The notes: generated from the sequence alone by a model not told the origin. A stretch of 64,000 nt of DNA from Chrysoporthe austroafricana (GCA_001051155.2 JYIP02000007.1:4528249-4592248); one strand, 5' to 3'. Shown: positions 49,342 through 60,440, counted from the stretch's first letter. Numbers and translations are program-made.

Positions 49342-52300
49342 AGCAGCAGAGCCCAGGCGCGCAGCAGCACCCCGGTGCACAGCAGCGGGAGCAGCGGGAG
49401 CAGCAGCAGCAGCACTACCAGCAGCACCCCGTGCACATCGCCTCCCTCCAGGCACCGGTACGGAAGCCCGTCCACCACCACCAGCACCCTCACCACCCAC
49501 CCCCCTCCTCTCCCCCCAGGACCAGTGCTTACCCAGGACCACAGGACGGGCCGTCGCCACCCCCACCCCCATCATCGTCGATCGACACCGAGAAGCGGGG
49601 CAGCGCCTCGCAGCTGACGCCCTCGACCTCGCCGGCCCCCAGCCAGGAGCAGCAGTCCACCGCCGCACCCAGTATGGCCCCCAGTATGGCCCCCAGCGTG
49701 CCCCCGAAGAACGGCGGCGAGGGCGCGTACCGCGAGGAGGAGCCGCAGCACCACCCCGCGCAGGCCGCCCACCAGCAGCAGCAGCAGGCGTCCGTCTACA
49801 GGCCGTCGGTCCCGCAGATGACGACGGCCGCCTCGGCCTTCCAGCAACAGCAGCAGCAACAGCAGCAGCAACAGCAGCAGCAACAGCAGCAACAGCAGGC
49901 CGCCCCGGCAGCGGCGTGGGGCTTCGGGCGCAGCCAGCCGGCGCAGAACGGGCCGGGCCAGCCGCGGTCGATCCAGGAGCCGCCGTCGTCGACGGCGTCG
50001 TCGCCCTACGCCATGCAGGGCCGGTCGCCGCACGACATGTCGCAGGACCAGGCCCCCGCCGACAGGGACGGTCCCTTCGCACGGATGCTCCGGTCCGGTA
50101 AGACCTTCGTGCAGGACAAGACGTCGTCGTCGTCCTCTCCAGTGGGCGACCGGCCGCCGAGGGGCGACGGCAAGGAGAGCAGGAGCGCCAAGATCCTGGG
50201 CGCCTTCACCAAGAAGGCGAGGCCGTCGCGCGACGCCGCCGCCGCCAGCCCCACGCCGCCGCCGGGCGGCCCGCAGTACGGCAGCGGCAGCCCGTACGCC
50301 GCGGCCTCGCCCCGGCAGCCTCCCAGCATGCAGCCCCCGTCGTCCCAGCAGCAGTCTCAGGCCCAGCCCGAGCCCCAGCCCGCCCAGGCCAGGGCAGCGC
50401 CGGAGCAGCAGATCGTCACACAGGGCCTGCAGCAGATGCCGTCCAAGGCGCAGCAGCTGCTGGGCCAGCCGCCCAACTCCATGTACCAGGCGCCGCCCGG
50501 CCAGGCGCCGGCGGCGCCGCGCGCGCGGCCCGAGCACGGGCGGACCGCCTCCCAGCCGTACCTCGGCTACCAGGACGAGCGGCAGGCACCGCCGGCCCGG
50601 GCGCCGTCGGAGCCGCCCCTCGGGCCCGACCACATCCAGCGCGGGCCCGCGCAGCAGCAGCAGCAGCAGCAGGCCGCCCCCGCCCCGCCGCAGTCCTCCC
50701 AGGCCTCCCAGAGCTCGCAGCCGGCCTCGGGGCGGCCGTCGATCAGCTCGGCGCCGTCGAGCTACGGGCCACCACCGCCCCAGCAGCAGCAACAACAGCC
50801 CGCACAGCCGTCGTACCACCCAGCAGCAGCGGGCGCCGCTCCAGCAGCCTCCTCGACACGGGCCAAGAACCTGCGGCAGCAGATCACGCCCACGGCGGCC
50901 GAGCCGCGGTACGCCGAGGTGCCGATCCCGCAGGGCTACGCGACCGTGTACGGGGGCCAGTCGCGGGCCCCCGCGCCGCCGGTGGCGCCGCCGTTCGCGG
51001 CGCAGCCGTTCCCCGGGCTGCCGTACCCGGCGCACCCGCAGCAGTGGATGCACCACCCGGGCATGATGCCGGGGATGGTGCCGGGCCACATGGCCCCGCC
51101 GCCGCCCGCAATGGTGGTCCCGCAGGGGCCGCCGTACCAGCAGCAGCAGTACCCGCCGGTCCAGGGGGCCGCGCCGCAGCCGATTATGGCGGCGCCCTAC
51201 CCGTCACCCCAGCAGTACATGCCTGGGCCGACGATCACCCCGCCGCCCGCAGTGCCGGGGCAGATGCTCCCGCCGGGCGTGCCAGTGCAGCAGCAGCAGC
51301 AACAACAACAAGTCTGGCAGGAGCCCAGCAGGGCTCCCATCCAGGCGCAGGCCCAGCAGGCCCCAGCCGCGCCGCCGCAGCAGACCGCCAGCCCCCAGAT
51401 CTACGCCGGCGCGGTGTCGCCTCCGACCCAGCAGCCAACGCCCGCGTCCTCGGACCCAGCGCAGCCCGCACCAGCCGGCGATGCGCACCCGGCCTCTCCA
51501 CCACCTCAGCAGCAGCAGCACTTCGCCGTGGTGTCCGACACGGTGCACGCCCCCGCGCCACAGGCGGACGGTGGCCAGCGCCCGCTCCACCAGCCGGCGC
51601 CCGTGCGGCCGCAGGCCGAGCAGGGCCAGCTCCAGCCTCCGCCGGCGGCGGGGGCGGCGGGCGGCAGTGGCGACCTCATGCCGCAGCGGCAGGTCAGCGC
51701 GGCCAGCCAGGTGTCGTCGCTGACGACGGAGGCCGCGACGAGCAAGGGGTCGCCGGCAGACGCACAGAGGGCGCAGGTCGTGCGCCCTGCACCGGAGGAG
51801 GAGGTGCAGCAGCACCAGCAGCAGCCGCAGCACCAGCAGCAACCGCCGCTGGCGCCCGAGAGTCCCGTGCTCCAGAGGATCACCCTCGTGGACGGGCCGG
51901 TGCCGCCGCCCCAACCCCAGCCCCAGCCCCCCCAGCCCAAGGTCGACACGCCGGTGACCGCCACGCCGGCCGACGGCCCCGACGACATCTACGGCGCGAC
52001 GCCGAGGCAGTCCACGAAGCTGTCGTCGCCGGTGGTAACCACTTCCGCCAGCGGGCAGGAGCCCCAAGGGCGCCACGACGACGTCGTCATCGTCTCCGGG
52101 CCGGCGCAGGAGTCCTCCTCGGAGCCCGACTCCAAGTTCGCGGGCATGCCGCCGACGACCAGGGCGCAGCAGCAGCAGCAGTCGTCGCCACCGCAGAGCT
52201 TCGCGGTGCACGCGGCACCCGTGCTCGCCGGGCCCTCCCCCTCCTCCTCCGACGACCCATCGGCGTCCCCAGCCCCGGCCGTCCGGTCGAGGTCACCGCC

Positions 52301-52631
52301 GCCCGAGGACGAGCCGCCATCGCCGACGGACTCGGAGCTCCAGCAGACCGACGAGACGCACGACGGGTCTGCTGCAGCCGCGACCACCACCGCCGCCGCC
52401 GCCGGCAAGCCGGTGCAGAGCTCGGCGGAGATCTTCGAGGCGCACAAGCGGCGGCAGCTGCTCCGCGACATGGAGGAGAAGATCGCGGTGGGGCCGGCTG
52501 GGGCGGAGGCGGAGGCGCTTCTGGAGCCGCCGCGGCGGCGGAACGAGGACATCCCCGTCATGAGCGCGACGAGCTACCCGGGGCAGGAGTGGAACCCGTA
52601 CGGCGAGGGGTTCGAGGACGACGACGAGTGA
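46302..52631 (+). CDS. Giant glutamine/proline-rich disordered protein (2109 aa), unknown function
   Basis: A single uninterrupted frame of 2110 codons. The start at 46302 (MSASYDYAPPPQRQPSFIGLPPI) follows a CT-rich leader; an in-frame ATG at 46134 lies in that leader and would add low-complexity Ala/Gln/Ser sequence. Poly-Gln tracts of about 8-20 residues occur near 46535, 47097, 48415, 48690, 48940, 49293, 49842, 50659 and 51288, with poly-Ser and His-rich runs between. Two parts look folded or conserved: a short Arg/Ser segment near RSGKTFVQDK and AKILGAFTKKARPS, and the C-terminus EIFEAHKRRQLLRDMEEKI followed by MSATSYPGQEWNPYGEGF. I believe the terminal motifs recur in uncharacterised Sordariomycete proteins that lack such long Gln tracts. 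No enzymatic domain is seen. Confidence 0.85.
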
Positions 52632-53048
52632 GGTGGGGCAGGTCGAGATGCGGTCGTCATTATTTTTGTTTTTTTCCTTTTTGTCTTGTTCTTTCTTGGA
52701 TATAGTGCGTGACGCGCGGGCGTGGGCACGAAGCGGCCGGCCGTGTTCACGGCGTGGAGGCCGCGCCGGCGAACGAGCGAGCGAGCGAGCGAGCAGGGGC
52801 TTGTTGATTTTACTCATCTTCTTTGTATTTTTCCTTGTCCAAAAAGGATTATCATCGTACAGATCTACTAGAAAACACCTAGCTAGAATAATTTTGGGAT
52901 CAAGTTCCTTTGGGAGGCTCTCTGCGGCGGGTCTTTGGGGGGTGGTATTAGAGCACATGCATCTAGCCGTGCTCCTTCAATCAGCTAAAAGATCTCAAGG
53001 TTGTACAAAATTGACTTATAATTACTGAGCTTCGAGATCCAGTCGGCT

Positions 53049-53090
53049 GTTGGAATCTAAGTCTGGCGAAAGAGTGTGTATTGAAGCTTG
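53049..53090. repeat. Possible LTR terminus
   Basis: Begins TGTTGGAATC, typical of retrotransposon LTR 5' ends, and contains the 19-bp block also found at 22090-22108. I could not find a matching 3' end or target duplication, so this may be a fragment. Confidence 0.35.
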
Positions 53091-53729
53091 CTGTCTGGAT
53101 CTATTCAGCGAAGCGCAGTGTTCATTGCCAAACAATTCTCGAGCAGGAATTGGTTGAATCCGACGTGCGGAAGTATCGACAGCACCCCTGCCCCTCGCCT
53201 CATCCTTATATGATATTCAAAGTGGGTGGTTGAAGAGGGAGGCGTGCTATCACGACGGCCCATTTTCAGTCCTAGAACGGTGGGTGATGGGTGGTGGGTA
53301 GCAGGCAAGGGGGGGGGTCTGGGGGTTCCCCCTCTGCCCCTTTGGGATGTTGCCAGAGCTTCTAAAAATTGGAAATTCTACACCGTATCTAGTCCAGCTT
53401 TACCGAAGGCATCTTCGAATGCCCAAAGCCTTCAAGAGCTAATAAAGCTCGCCGTTCAAGTAAGGGACAAGATTGGCGAGGACATGCCAGTAAAGCTAGT
53501 TGTGTGGATACTTCGACGTTTTGAAGGAATTATTGCCGCAATGGTTAGTATACTAAATACTAAGAACTTAGGAAAACAAATTTAATACTGTGCTATATTC
53601 TATGAAATTTCAAGTAGATTCGAGTAGATTTGAAGTTGCTGTAGTAAAGTAAGCTTGAAGGGATGATGCTTGGGGTTGGCTGATACAACCATTGCTCGTC
53701 ATTTTTGCTCGCCCACTGCACATACAGGT

Positions 53730-54115
53730 CAGCTGTGCCGAGCTGTCAACCTCACAACCAAGACCATCGCCATCTCCATTGCCAAAGATAATTACCGCTG
53801 TTGGCATCCATCTCAAGCAAGTAAGCTTCAATAGCCTCATGCTCGTCACGGATCTACGTAATTACGGCGCATTCGCATTACGGGTGCAGTGCAGTACAAT
53901 ATATCCTGACTTCGTATGGTCGAGGGTGCACTGTAGCACAGTGCACCTATCATCACTTGGCGTACTTACGCTTGCTCCGTTGATTATTGGATTATCCGCT
54001 CATTTGCCCGGTTAATAGTTGAATTCACGAAAACACTGGCTGACAATTGAATCAGCAAAGACCTGGCTGTCAATTGAATGAGCGGATCAGGACTATTTTA
54101 TTGAGAGCATTCAGA
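53730..54115. repeat. Degenerate dispersed repeat, copy 2
   Basis: Shares ordered blocks with 20430-20760. It additionally carries an internal tandem duplication (ctggctgacaattgaatcag / ctggctgtcaattgaatgag) at about 54030-54086 that copy 1 lacks. Confidence 0.5.
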
Positions 54116-55607
54116 TCCTGGAGGCAAGCGCCAGGACCGATATCGCCGTGTCGCTCTTGGTTGCCCGATCCGGAAAGGAAGAGGTTATCGTCGCCCTCGA
54201 CACCACTTCTGCTGATCCTGTGAATCGGTAAGGGGCCTGGCAGGCATCTTGAGCCTCTCCTTTTGGTATTTCCCATCTATTCCAGCCGCATTCGTTCCAG
54301 TATTGCATTGTGCTTGTTTCCCTCCAGGGGCTTCGTCGGTCCGCCTACCAGCTGCTGATCAGTTAGCATCCACTCGATATTCGCTTGTCCTGACGAAGTG
54401 TTCGTCTGGAGGTAAATTGCTATATATATTTGATTTGGTACCAGACATGGCAGAGCTGGCGGAGCATTTGGTAATAATGCCATCATTTCTAAAGCTTCGT
54501 GAGCTCAAATGGCTGGGTGGGCGACAGGCACGGTTCGCCCTGAATGGCCGGATCGACTGGACCAGTAAGGCCGACAAGGTTGAATTCTCTGGCTGAGAGA
54601 GTGAGTTAATCTTTTGGTACTTGGAATGCCCTCAGCCTGGTCCGGCGGGGACTTTGAGGCTGGCTCTCGGGTTCGTCTGGGACTGATCAGGCAGACGATG
54701 TGTGTTGCGCGCGTTGATGTCGTGTACAGCCAAGGTTGGCTGTGAAGGTCAGAATAGCAAAACCTCTGCGGAGCACACCATAGACCCAGGGCACATATTT
54801 ATATATTCAACAGCGGCAGGTAGTCCTGCCATGTGATTGTCGTCTTCATAACCCCAGCGGCGATCACAACCAGCACTGTCGAGTCTGGACCTCTCATCTG
54901 CAGATCACCGCCCCCGAAGACGTCACTACCAGCAATGCCGGTTCGAGCTCCCCCAGCCTGCTCTGGCCCGAGCCGGCCCGCATGACGGCAGGGAGGGGGA
55001 GATCGAGGGGGAGATCGAGGCCCAGTGACGTTCGTATGGGTCTTAGTCGACTGACAATCGCTCGCAATAACAAAAATGCAGTGCTCATCGTGGGCCTAGA
55101 ATCCCGTTTCGGTCTTGGCTTGTTGTCTTTAGCCTGGATTTTGTGGATGATTAACACTCTGGCAGCTTCGAAAATGAATTGTTCTTCTTGCTAGCAGTAT
55201 CCAAGCGGTTATAGCTAGGGTTACCTAGGAATAGCTAGCTGAATGAACAATAGAAGGCTGGAAATAGATCGGCCTTATGAGTAATTACTGGCTTGAATTC
55301 AAGAAGGCACGCAGCTCCAGCCCAAACTCGAGTCCTAGCCTGTCTCAGCCGGGTGTCGCATTGGTCATGTGAATGTAATTTCTAACTCGTACCCCTGAGC
55401 TGACTAGATTTTGGTCAAGATTCGCCGCTGCCTGGCCTAAGCTGCGGCTCCTATAAATAATCACACCGTCCCAGAACTTGCTCGGACTTCCCACCTTCGA
55501 ACGTGTTCCGTCTTCCCTTCAGACCGCACCTCGGCACGGGATGGACTCGCCCTCTCGGCCGCCCAACGATCCGCATCCCTCACAACAGTCCCGCAGACAC
55601 CACCACC

Positions 55608-56633
55608 TCAGGCCCCCGGCTTCTCGCCCACCATCCTCCCGTCCTCGTCGTAGAAGATTTCCCGCACCTTGACGCTCCGCAGGTGGTCGACGCCGCCGCT
55701 CAGCTCGCAGTCGTGGTAGAACAGCCACCACCGGTCGCTCCCCGCGGGGAACTCGACGACGGAGTGGTGCGTCGTCCAGCCCAGGACGGGCCCCAGCAGC
55801 GTGCCGCCGTACGTGAACGGCCCGCCCGGCGCGTCGCCGACCGCCCACGCCAGGTTGTGCGTGTCGCCCGTGCTGTAGCTGAAGTAGTAGCGCCCGCGCC
55901 GCTTGTGGCACCAGGCGGCCTCGAAGAAGCGGCGCGCGTGGTCGTCGGCGGCGAGCGGCCGCCCCGTGGCCGGGTCCAGGATCGCCACCTCGCGCGCGGG
56001 CGCCGCCAGCGCGCGGAAGTCCGGGGTGAGCGGCGCGGCGCGCGGGCCCAGGGCCGCGGCACCCGCGCCCGACGGCTCCCGCGGGCCGAGCCACGCGCCA
56101 TCGAAGGCGCCGTCACCGCCCTGCTGGTAGCACTGCAGCTGGCCACCCCACAGGCCGCCGAAGTACAGCCAGGCGGAGCCGTCGGCGTCGTCGACGAGCA
56201 CGGCCGGGTCGATGCTGTAGGTGCCGGGGAGCGGGGCCGGGTCGGGGGCGAAGGGGCCCTCGGGCCGCGGGGCGCGCGCGGTGCCGATGCGGAAGAGGCC
56301 CTCCTTGTCGCGCGCCGGGAAGAAGAGCACGTACTCGCCCGTCGCGGCGCAGTAGGCGGCGTCCGGCGCCCAGAGCTGCTTGCTCACCCAGGGGACGTCC
56401 TCGGCCCGGAGCACGACGCCGTGGTCGGTGACCTTGGGCGCGGCCGCCGCAGACGGGTCGTCGCCTAGCGTGTCAAGGCTGAAGACGTGGTAGTCGTTCA
56501 TGTCGTACTGGTCGCCATTGTCGTTGAAGGCGATGTCCGTCTCGCGGTCGTGCGACGGGTAGATGTAGATCCTGCCGTTAAAGACGTGCGCCGACGGGTC
56601 GGCCGTGTAGATGTGCGTGATCAGGGGCGGCAT
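55608..56633 (-). CDS. Glycoside hydrolase family 43 enzyme (beta-xylosidase / alpha-L-arabinofuranosidase type), intracellular
   Basis: Retaining-fold name aside, GH43 enzymes are inverting five-bladed beta-propeller hydrolases that release xylose or arabinose. This is one exon of 341 aa. The catalytic base is Asp12 in TADPSAH, the pKa-modulating Asp is Asp142 in YSIDPAVL, and the general acid is Glu238 in RFFEAAWCHKR, all with normal spacing. The segments VPWVSKQLWAPDAAY and THNLAWAVGDAPGGPF fit the propeller blades. No signal peptide precedes the catalytic domain, so it probably acts inside the cell on imported oligosaccharides. A TATA box and an XlnR-type site lie upstream. Xylosidase versus arabinofuranosidase activity cannot be told by eye. 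Confidence 0.9.
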   Translation of the reverse strand: MPPLITHIYTADPSAHVFNGRIYIYPSHDRETDIAFNDNGDQYDMNDYHVFSLDTLGDDPSAAAAPKVTDHGVVLRAEDVPWVSKQLWAPDAAYCAATGEYVLFFPARDKEGLFRIGTARAPRPEGPFAPDPAPLPGTYSIDPAVLVDDADGSAWLYFGGLWGGQLQCYQQGGDGAFDGAWLGPREPSGAGAAALGPRAAPLTPDFRALAAPAREVAILDPATGRPLAADDHARRFFEAAWCHKRRGRYYFSYSTGDTHNLAWAVGDAPGGPFTYGGTLLGPVLGWTTHHSVVEFPAGSDRWWLFYHDCELSGGVDHLRSVKVREIFYDEDGRMVGEKPGA

Positions 56634-56796
56634 CTTGAGGACTCGGCTGGCGATGCGCGCAGGGGGACGGGGTGGCTCGTGGGTGGTTCACAGAGCAGGA
56701 CGGGAGGGGCCTCGCGGGTCTCTCGAGCCCTCGGTCTTCGTATCACACGAATCATGGAGAAGACGTGTGTCAAGGGTGCAGGAGTTGTATAAACGG

Positions 56797-56805
56797 CCTT
56801 TTATA
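56797..56805 (-). promoter_or_regulatory. TATA box of the GH43 gene
   Basis: The minus strand reads TATAAAAGG, 164 bp upstream of the GH43 start codon, a fitting distance for a strongly regulated fungal promoter. Confidence 0.55.
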
Positions 56806-56941
56806 GACAAGCCGCTGGTGATCTCCCAAAGTCCATTTGAGGCTGATTCGAAGGTGCCCTCCATTTATCCCTATTTAACCGGCTTGTAGTGCTCAAGCCG
56901 GCCTCCTCTGTCCCGCCCGGCCGACACTGGACCGCACCCGC

Positions 56942-56948
56942 GGCTAAA
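56942..56948 (+). promoter_or_regulatory. XlnR-type GGCTAAA element upstream of the GH43 gene
   Basis: An exact GGCTAAA occurs about 310 bp upstream of the GH43 ATG. XlnR/Xyr1 regulators of xylan-degrading genes bind this core. A single short match is weak evidence alone, but the gene type fits. Confidence 0.4.
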
Positions 56949-58442
56949 AAGCGCCGCCGGGGCTGGCGCGTGGCTGGGCATAATTAGAGCACTCGCTCAA
57001 CTGCTGGGTATCGTGATGGAAAATCTGGCCTGCAATGAAAAGAATCGGCTCGAGACGAGGCGCGCGGTCCATTCCACTCGTCCTGGGACAAGAATCGTGG
57101 TTTCCGTGGTCCACAACGCCGCGCGCTGCATCTTGACACTCACTGCTATGTCGCGGCGCGGGATGCGGGGGCGAGAGAGGTGCTGTTGATGGTGGGTTGT
57201 CGAATTGACTGCACCTTTAAATATACCTACTCTGTAACGTTGTATGATGGTGAGGCTCACTTGCCAGGGCTCAGAGAACCGGGAAACGAGAAGACAAGAG
57301 GAAATCGAGGATGGGGTGGTCTGGTCTAGCCGTAGGGATGCAACTAATATGCGGCCCGTGCAGGGTTAGGGTACCAGCGGGTACCCACTCTTCCAGAACG
57401 CCTGTGCCTCGCTATGCTATCCGCTCAACAGAACCGATTTCCTTTCTCTACTACCGTCCTCAATCCCGAAATCTTGATGATTATATAAAAAAAGCCTCAC
57501 CCTTCTAAAGCACGTGCTTCACCCCTCCCCCCATCCATCACGAAGTCTCTCCCTTCACCCGCCAGTGGCCCTATGACCGGTGCCCGGATCAGCTGCGCTA
57601 GAAGGTATCTGGACCTCGGGGCTGGCAGGCTCGGGCTGCCTGGATTTCTCTGCCTTCTCGACGGCGCCGATCTTACCTAGGAGTCATCGGAGAGGATCAT
57701 CGAGTGGAAGGAATACAGCTGTAGCCCGAAAAAAAAAAAGGGGGGGGGGGAGAGGCATCAGCTTGGCAAAGGGGCCCACAAGACATCGCCGAAAGCCTCC
57801 CTGTCGACCTGTCCCGACCCCGACAACACTCTGGTCCCGGACGACCCAGTCCTCGCCCCCAAGCTGCCCCAGCCGACAAGGCCTAGAAGGGCTGCCGTCG
57901 CTTCATTCTAGGTTGGGGACGGGGAGGCCTGCCGGTCGACAGGCGCGGAGGATTCAGTGGTCTCATCTCGGGCCGGGCCGCAGGTGTCTGCCTCACTCTC
58001 TCTGGTCCCACACTTGACTTCCCTCAACGGCCCGTCAGGCCTTGGCGCGAAAGCTCTCGACGTCAACCCCCCAAATGCTCGACGCGACACGCCCCCCGAG
58101 AGCCCAACGGCGACACACCCTCGAGGGCCCGACGGTGGCACGTTCCCCAACGTTTACACAGTCCTCAAAGACTCGACGCCAGCGCTCGAACGTGGCCGCG
58201 CCCCAGTCTTTTTCGCCTCCGCATCCGAACACCCCCCCGGCAAACCCCAGCCTGCCCTGAAGCCGTGACGCCGCTCGGAGGCCCCCCCAGAGAGTGCTGC
58301 GCCGCGAAGCAGGGCATCATCGCATCACGCCAGCTCAGCGCAGCAGAGCTCCCGAGCCCCTGGCCAGGCCTGTGGGCTACCACAGGATCCGCCGCTGCAC
58401 GCCTACCTCTCAGGCGACAGGCACTGCTGTGGCCAACTGACG

Positions 58443-59240
58443 ATGGAAGGGACCGCCGCCCCCGGCGCAGCGCCAGCCACACCCGACTCCTTCTCGCGGC
58501 CGCGGCCCAGGCCGCCGAGGTCACCGTCGCAGGCCGCCAAGATCCGTGTCCAGAACAGGCGGCGGGAGTACCTCGAGCGCAACCCTGGGTACTTCTCTTC
58601 GGCCGAGCACGAGCTTGCAGGTAACCTCCCCCTCCCCCACCTTCCCCAAGCAGGACCAGGTGCTTATGATGGGGCCACAGACCCGGAGCTCTACGACATG
58701 CTCGTCCGGCGCTTCCAGAGCCCCGCCGAGCGCGAGGCCGAGGGCCGCGCCAGGGGCTGGGGCAAGACGCTCGAGTCGTCATTGCTGCGGAGCGAGGCGC
58801 GGCTCGAGAGAGTCGCCTCGTCGTACACGGGCGACAGGCCGCCGCCTGCTGCGCCCCGCGGCGCGGCGCCGCGGCAGCTGGGGGCAGGGGGGCCCGCCGG
58901 TACCAACTTCGACATCGACGCGGACCTCGTGGAGGAGAAGGCGGCCACCCGGGGGGAAGGCCGCGCGGCCTGGGAGGAGTTCCTGCGGGAGCGGTTCGTC
59001 AGGGGCGGGGATGAGGACTTCGACTACGACCGGGTGGACAGAGCTGAGGACCTGGACTCGATGGAGGACAGGGACAGGGAGGAGGCGTATTTCGACGACG
59101 AGGAGCCGGAGTGGGCGGATGACAGCGAAGAGGACGGGGGTGAGGACGCGGTGGATGGTAACACCGAGGCTTTGGGGCAGCAGAGAAGGCCCGGGAGAGA
59201 AAGGGTGCTGCTGGGCGAGACGGGGATCCAGGACTACTGA
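58443..59240 (+). CDS. CCDC97-like protein (DUF2052)
   Basis: A 265-aa acidic protein. Residues after the Pro-rich N-terminus read AAKIRVQNRRREYLERNPGYF, then PELYDMLVRRFQSPAEREAE. The second half has the family signature FDYDRVDRAEDLD...DREEAYFDDEEPEW. Metazoan CCDC97 associates with the SF3B part of the U2 snRNP, so a splicing-related nuclear role is plausible; this is transfer by family. A 33-nt stretch (58621-58653) begins GTAACC and ends AAGCAG, is a multiple of three and stop-free. I keep it as coding because 33 nt is below normal fungal intron size, but splicing it out would also preserve the frame. Confidence 0.8.
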   Translation: MEGTAAPGAAPATPDSFSRPRPRPPRSPSQAAKIRVQNRRREYLERNPGYFSSAEHELAGNLPLPHLPQAGPGAYDGATDPELYDMLVRRFQSPAEREAEGRARGWGKTLESSLLRSEARLERVASSYTGDRPPPAAPRGAAPRQLGAGGPAGTNFDIDADLVEEKAATRGEGRAAWEEFLRERFVRGGDEDFDYDRVDRAEDLDSMEDRDREEAYFDDEEPEWADDSEEDGGEDAVDGNTEALGQQRRPGRERVLLGETGIQDY

Positions 59241-59723
59241 CAGTGGCACCTCCTGGGCCTCAATAGCACTCACCTAGGACTACATCTTCTCTCCCGTAGA
59301 TAGCACGAGCTTCTTAATAGATGAACAATTACAATGATATGACCTGATCTGGCCGTCGGCGAGTGTGCCTACTCTTTAGTAATTAATCAATAGAGTGCCT
59401 AAGTAAGCATCGAGGGATGAATATCTTCAACGAGCTCGATCACAGTCGTTTTGGTTGAGATGCAGGCCACAGCGGGACAGGGCAGTCGTCGCAGAAATAG
59501 AGCAAAATCCAGATATACGCACTTCTTACTCTCCCTCGAGCAGCTATGCCGTTCTGATGAGCTCAACGAGATCCGAGCATGGTTATATCCACACTGTTTC
59601 CCCCCAGTAAATACCATCTAGTAAGTTGCCAACCCCTCAACCACCCCCCCTCAACTGCCACCCCTGCCACTCCCCCTAGAATTCCACCCACATATTTTAC
59701 TCCTTTATATTTCAGCCATTTAA

Positions 59724-59993
59724 GCCACGATAATACAGTCCTCTTCAGCCAAAGGTATTTCGACCTCGCTCTCTTCGCCTGTAGCATTCCAGTCGTGATC
59801 GGCCTCCATTTGAGCCTTCTGGATAGCCTCGATCGTAACGAACTTCGAATTCGGACTAGTAACTACTCTTCTTCGTTTCGAAAGTCTCAGGACCGCATTT
59901 TGAGCCTCTAGAACGCGAATTTTTCGCCAATCCCTTGCTTGTACTATATCCTTCTCTTTTTACCTTTTGATTGTCTTTCTGAAAAGCGTTCGT
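59724..59993 (-). pseudogene. Possible C-terminal remnant of a pogo/Fot1-type DDE transposase
   Basis: On the minus strand the frame reads KEKDIVQARDWRKIRVLEAQ, then NAVLRLSKRRRVV and SPNSKFVTIEAIQKAQMEAD, and stops after an acidic tail near 59724. A basic segment followed by F(V/A)TIEAI..AQ and an acidic end resembles the tail of fungal pogo-family transposases. One in-frame stop precedes it and the catalytic DDE core is absent; an LTR-like sequence abuts upstream. Similarity is by eye only. Confidence 0.3.
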
Positions 59994-60440
59994 GTTATGA
60001 CCCGTCCAACAAGCAGGTTGCAGGGAAGCACCGAAGCGACCCAAAACGGACCACTCGGAGCAGGGAATTTCAGACTCTAGGACAGATGCATGCAAGGATT
60101 ACGCAATCCTAGGTTTAGGGTAGGAAAACAGCCGCCTATGTGAAATAGCACATAGGCAGGCTAGGCAAGCATCGCCTATGAAGAATAGCACATAGGCAAG
60201 CTAGGCAAGACTGAAGAGCTGGATATATAAGGACGGGATGTCTACGGAGTAGACAGTTTCTTATAGTTCTTCAGTCGTCAATCTAAGTACAGTTCCAAAA
60301 CAACTGTAGCCTCACCAGCTCTTGAACACTTGCATCAGAGACATTATTTCCGTATTCAAGGCTTGTACTTGGCACCGCTCTTGCTAGCATAAACTCTCCG
60401 GTACTTGGTTATCTTCGGATTACTGCAGTGCTCATTACAG
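59994..60440 (+). mobile_element. Possible solo LTR
   Basis: Starts TGTTATGACC, has an internal TATATAAGG box at 60223-60231 as in an LTR U3/R junction, and could end near CATTACA at 60440. No flanking target-site duplication was found and no internal retrotransposon domain follows, so boundaries and class are tentative. Confidence 0.3.
60132..60211. repeat. Two tandem 40-bp repeats, each with a hairpin
   Basis: Copy 1 contains gcctatgtg and cacataggc separated by six bases, a perfect 9-bp stem. Copy 2 keeps a 7-bp stem. The copies differ at only a few positions. Confidence 0.8.

Larger units (their letters stand above)
52632..55607. other. AT-richer intergenic region with repeat remnants
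   Basis: About 3 kb between the giant Gln-rich gene and the GH43 gene (both gene 3' ends face it). It contains an LTR-like start near 53049, a dispersed repeat copy at 53730-54115, and a short tandem duplication near 54030-54086. Open frames are short and unrecognised. Confidence 0.55.
56634..58442. other. Divergent intergenic region
   Basis: Holds the promoter of the GH43 gene (TATA box, GGCTAAA site) on the left and the leader of the CCDC97-like gene on the right. A-run and G-run homopolymers occur at 57727-57750. No gene is recognised. Confidence 0.6.

Noticed and set aside
49458..49519. Intron (GTACGG...CCCCCCAG) within the giant Gln-rich gene
   Set aside because: Its 62-nt length would shift the frame out of the long open reading frame, which continues for another kilobases with consistent composition.
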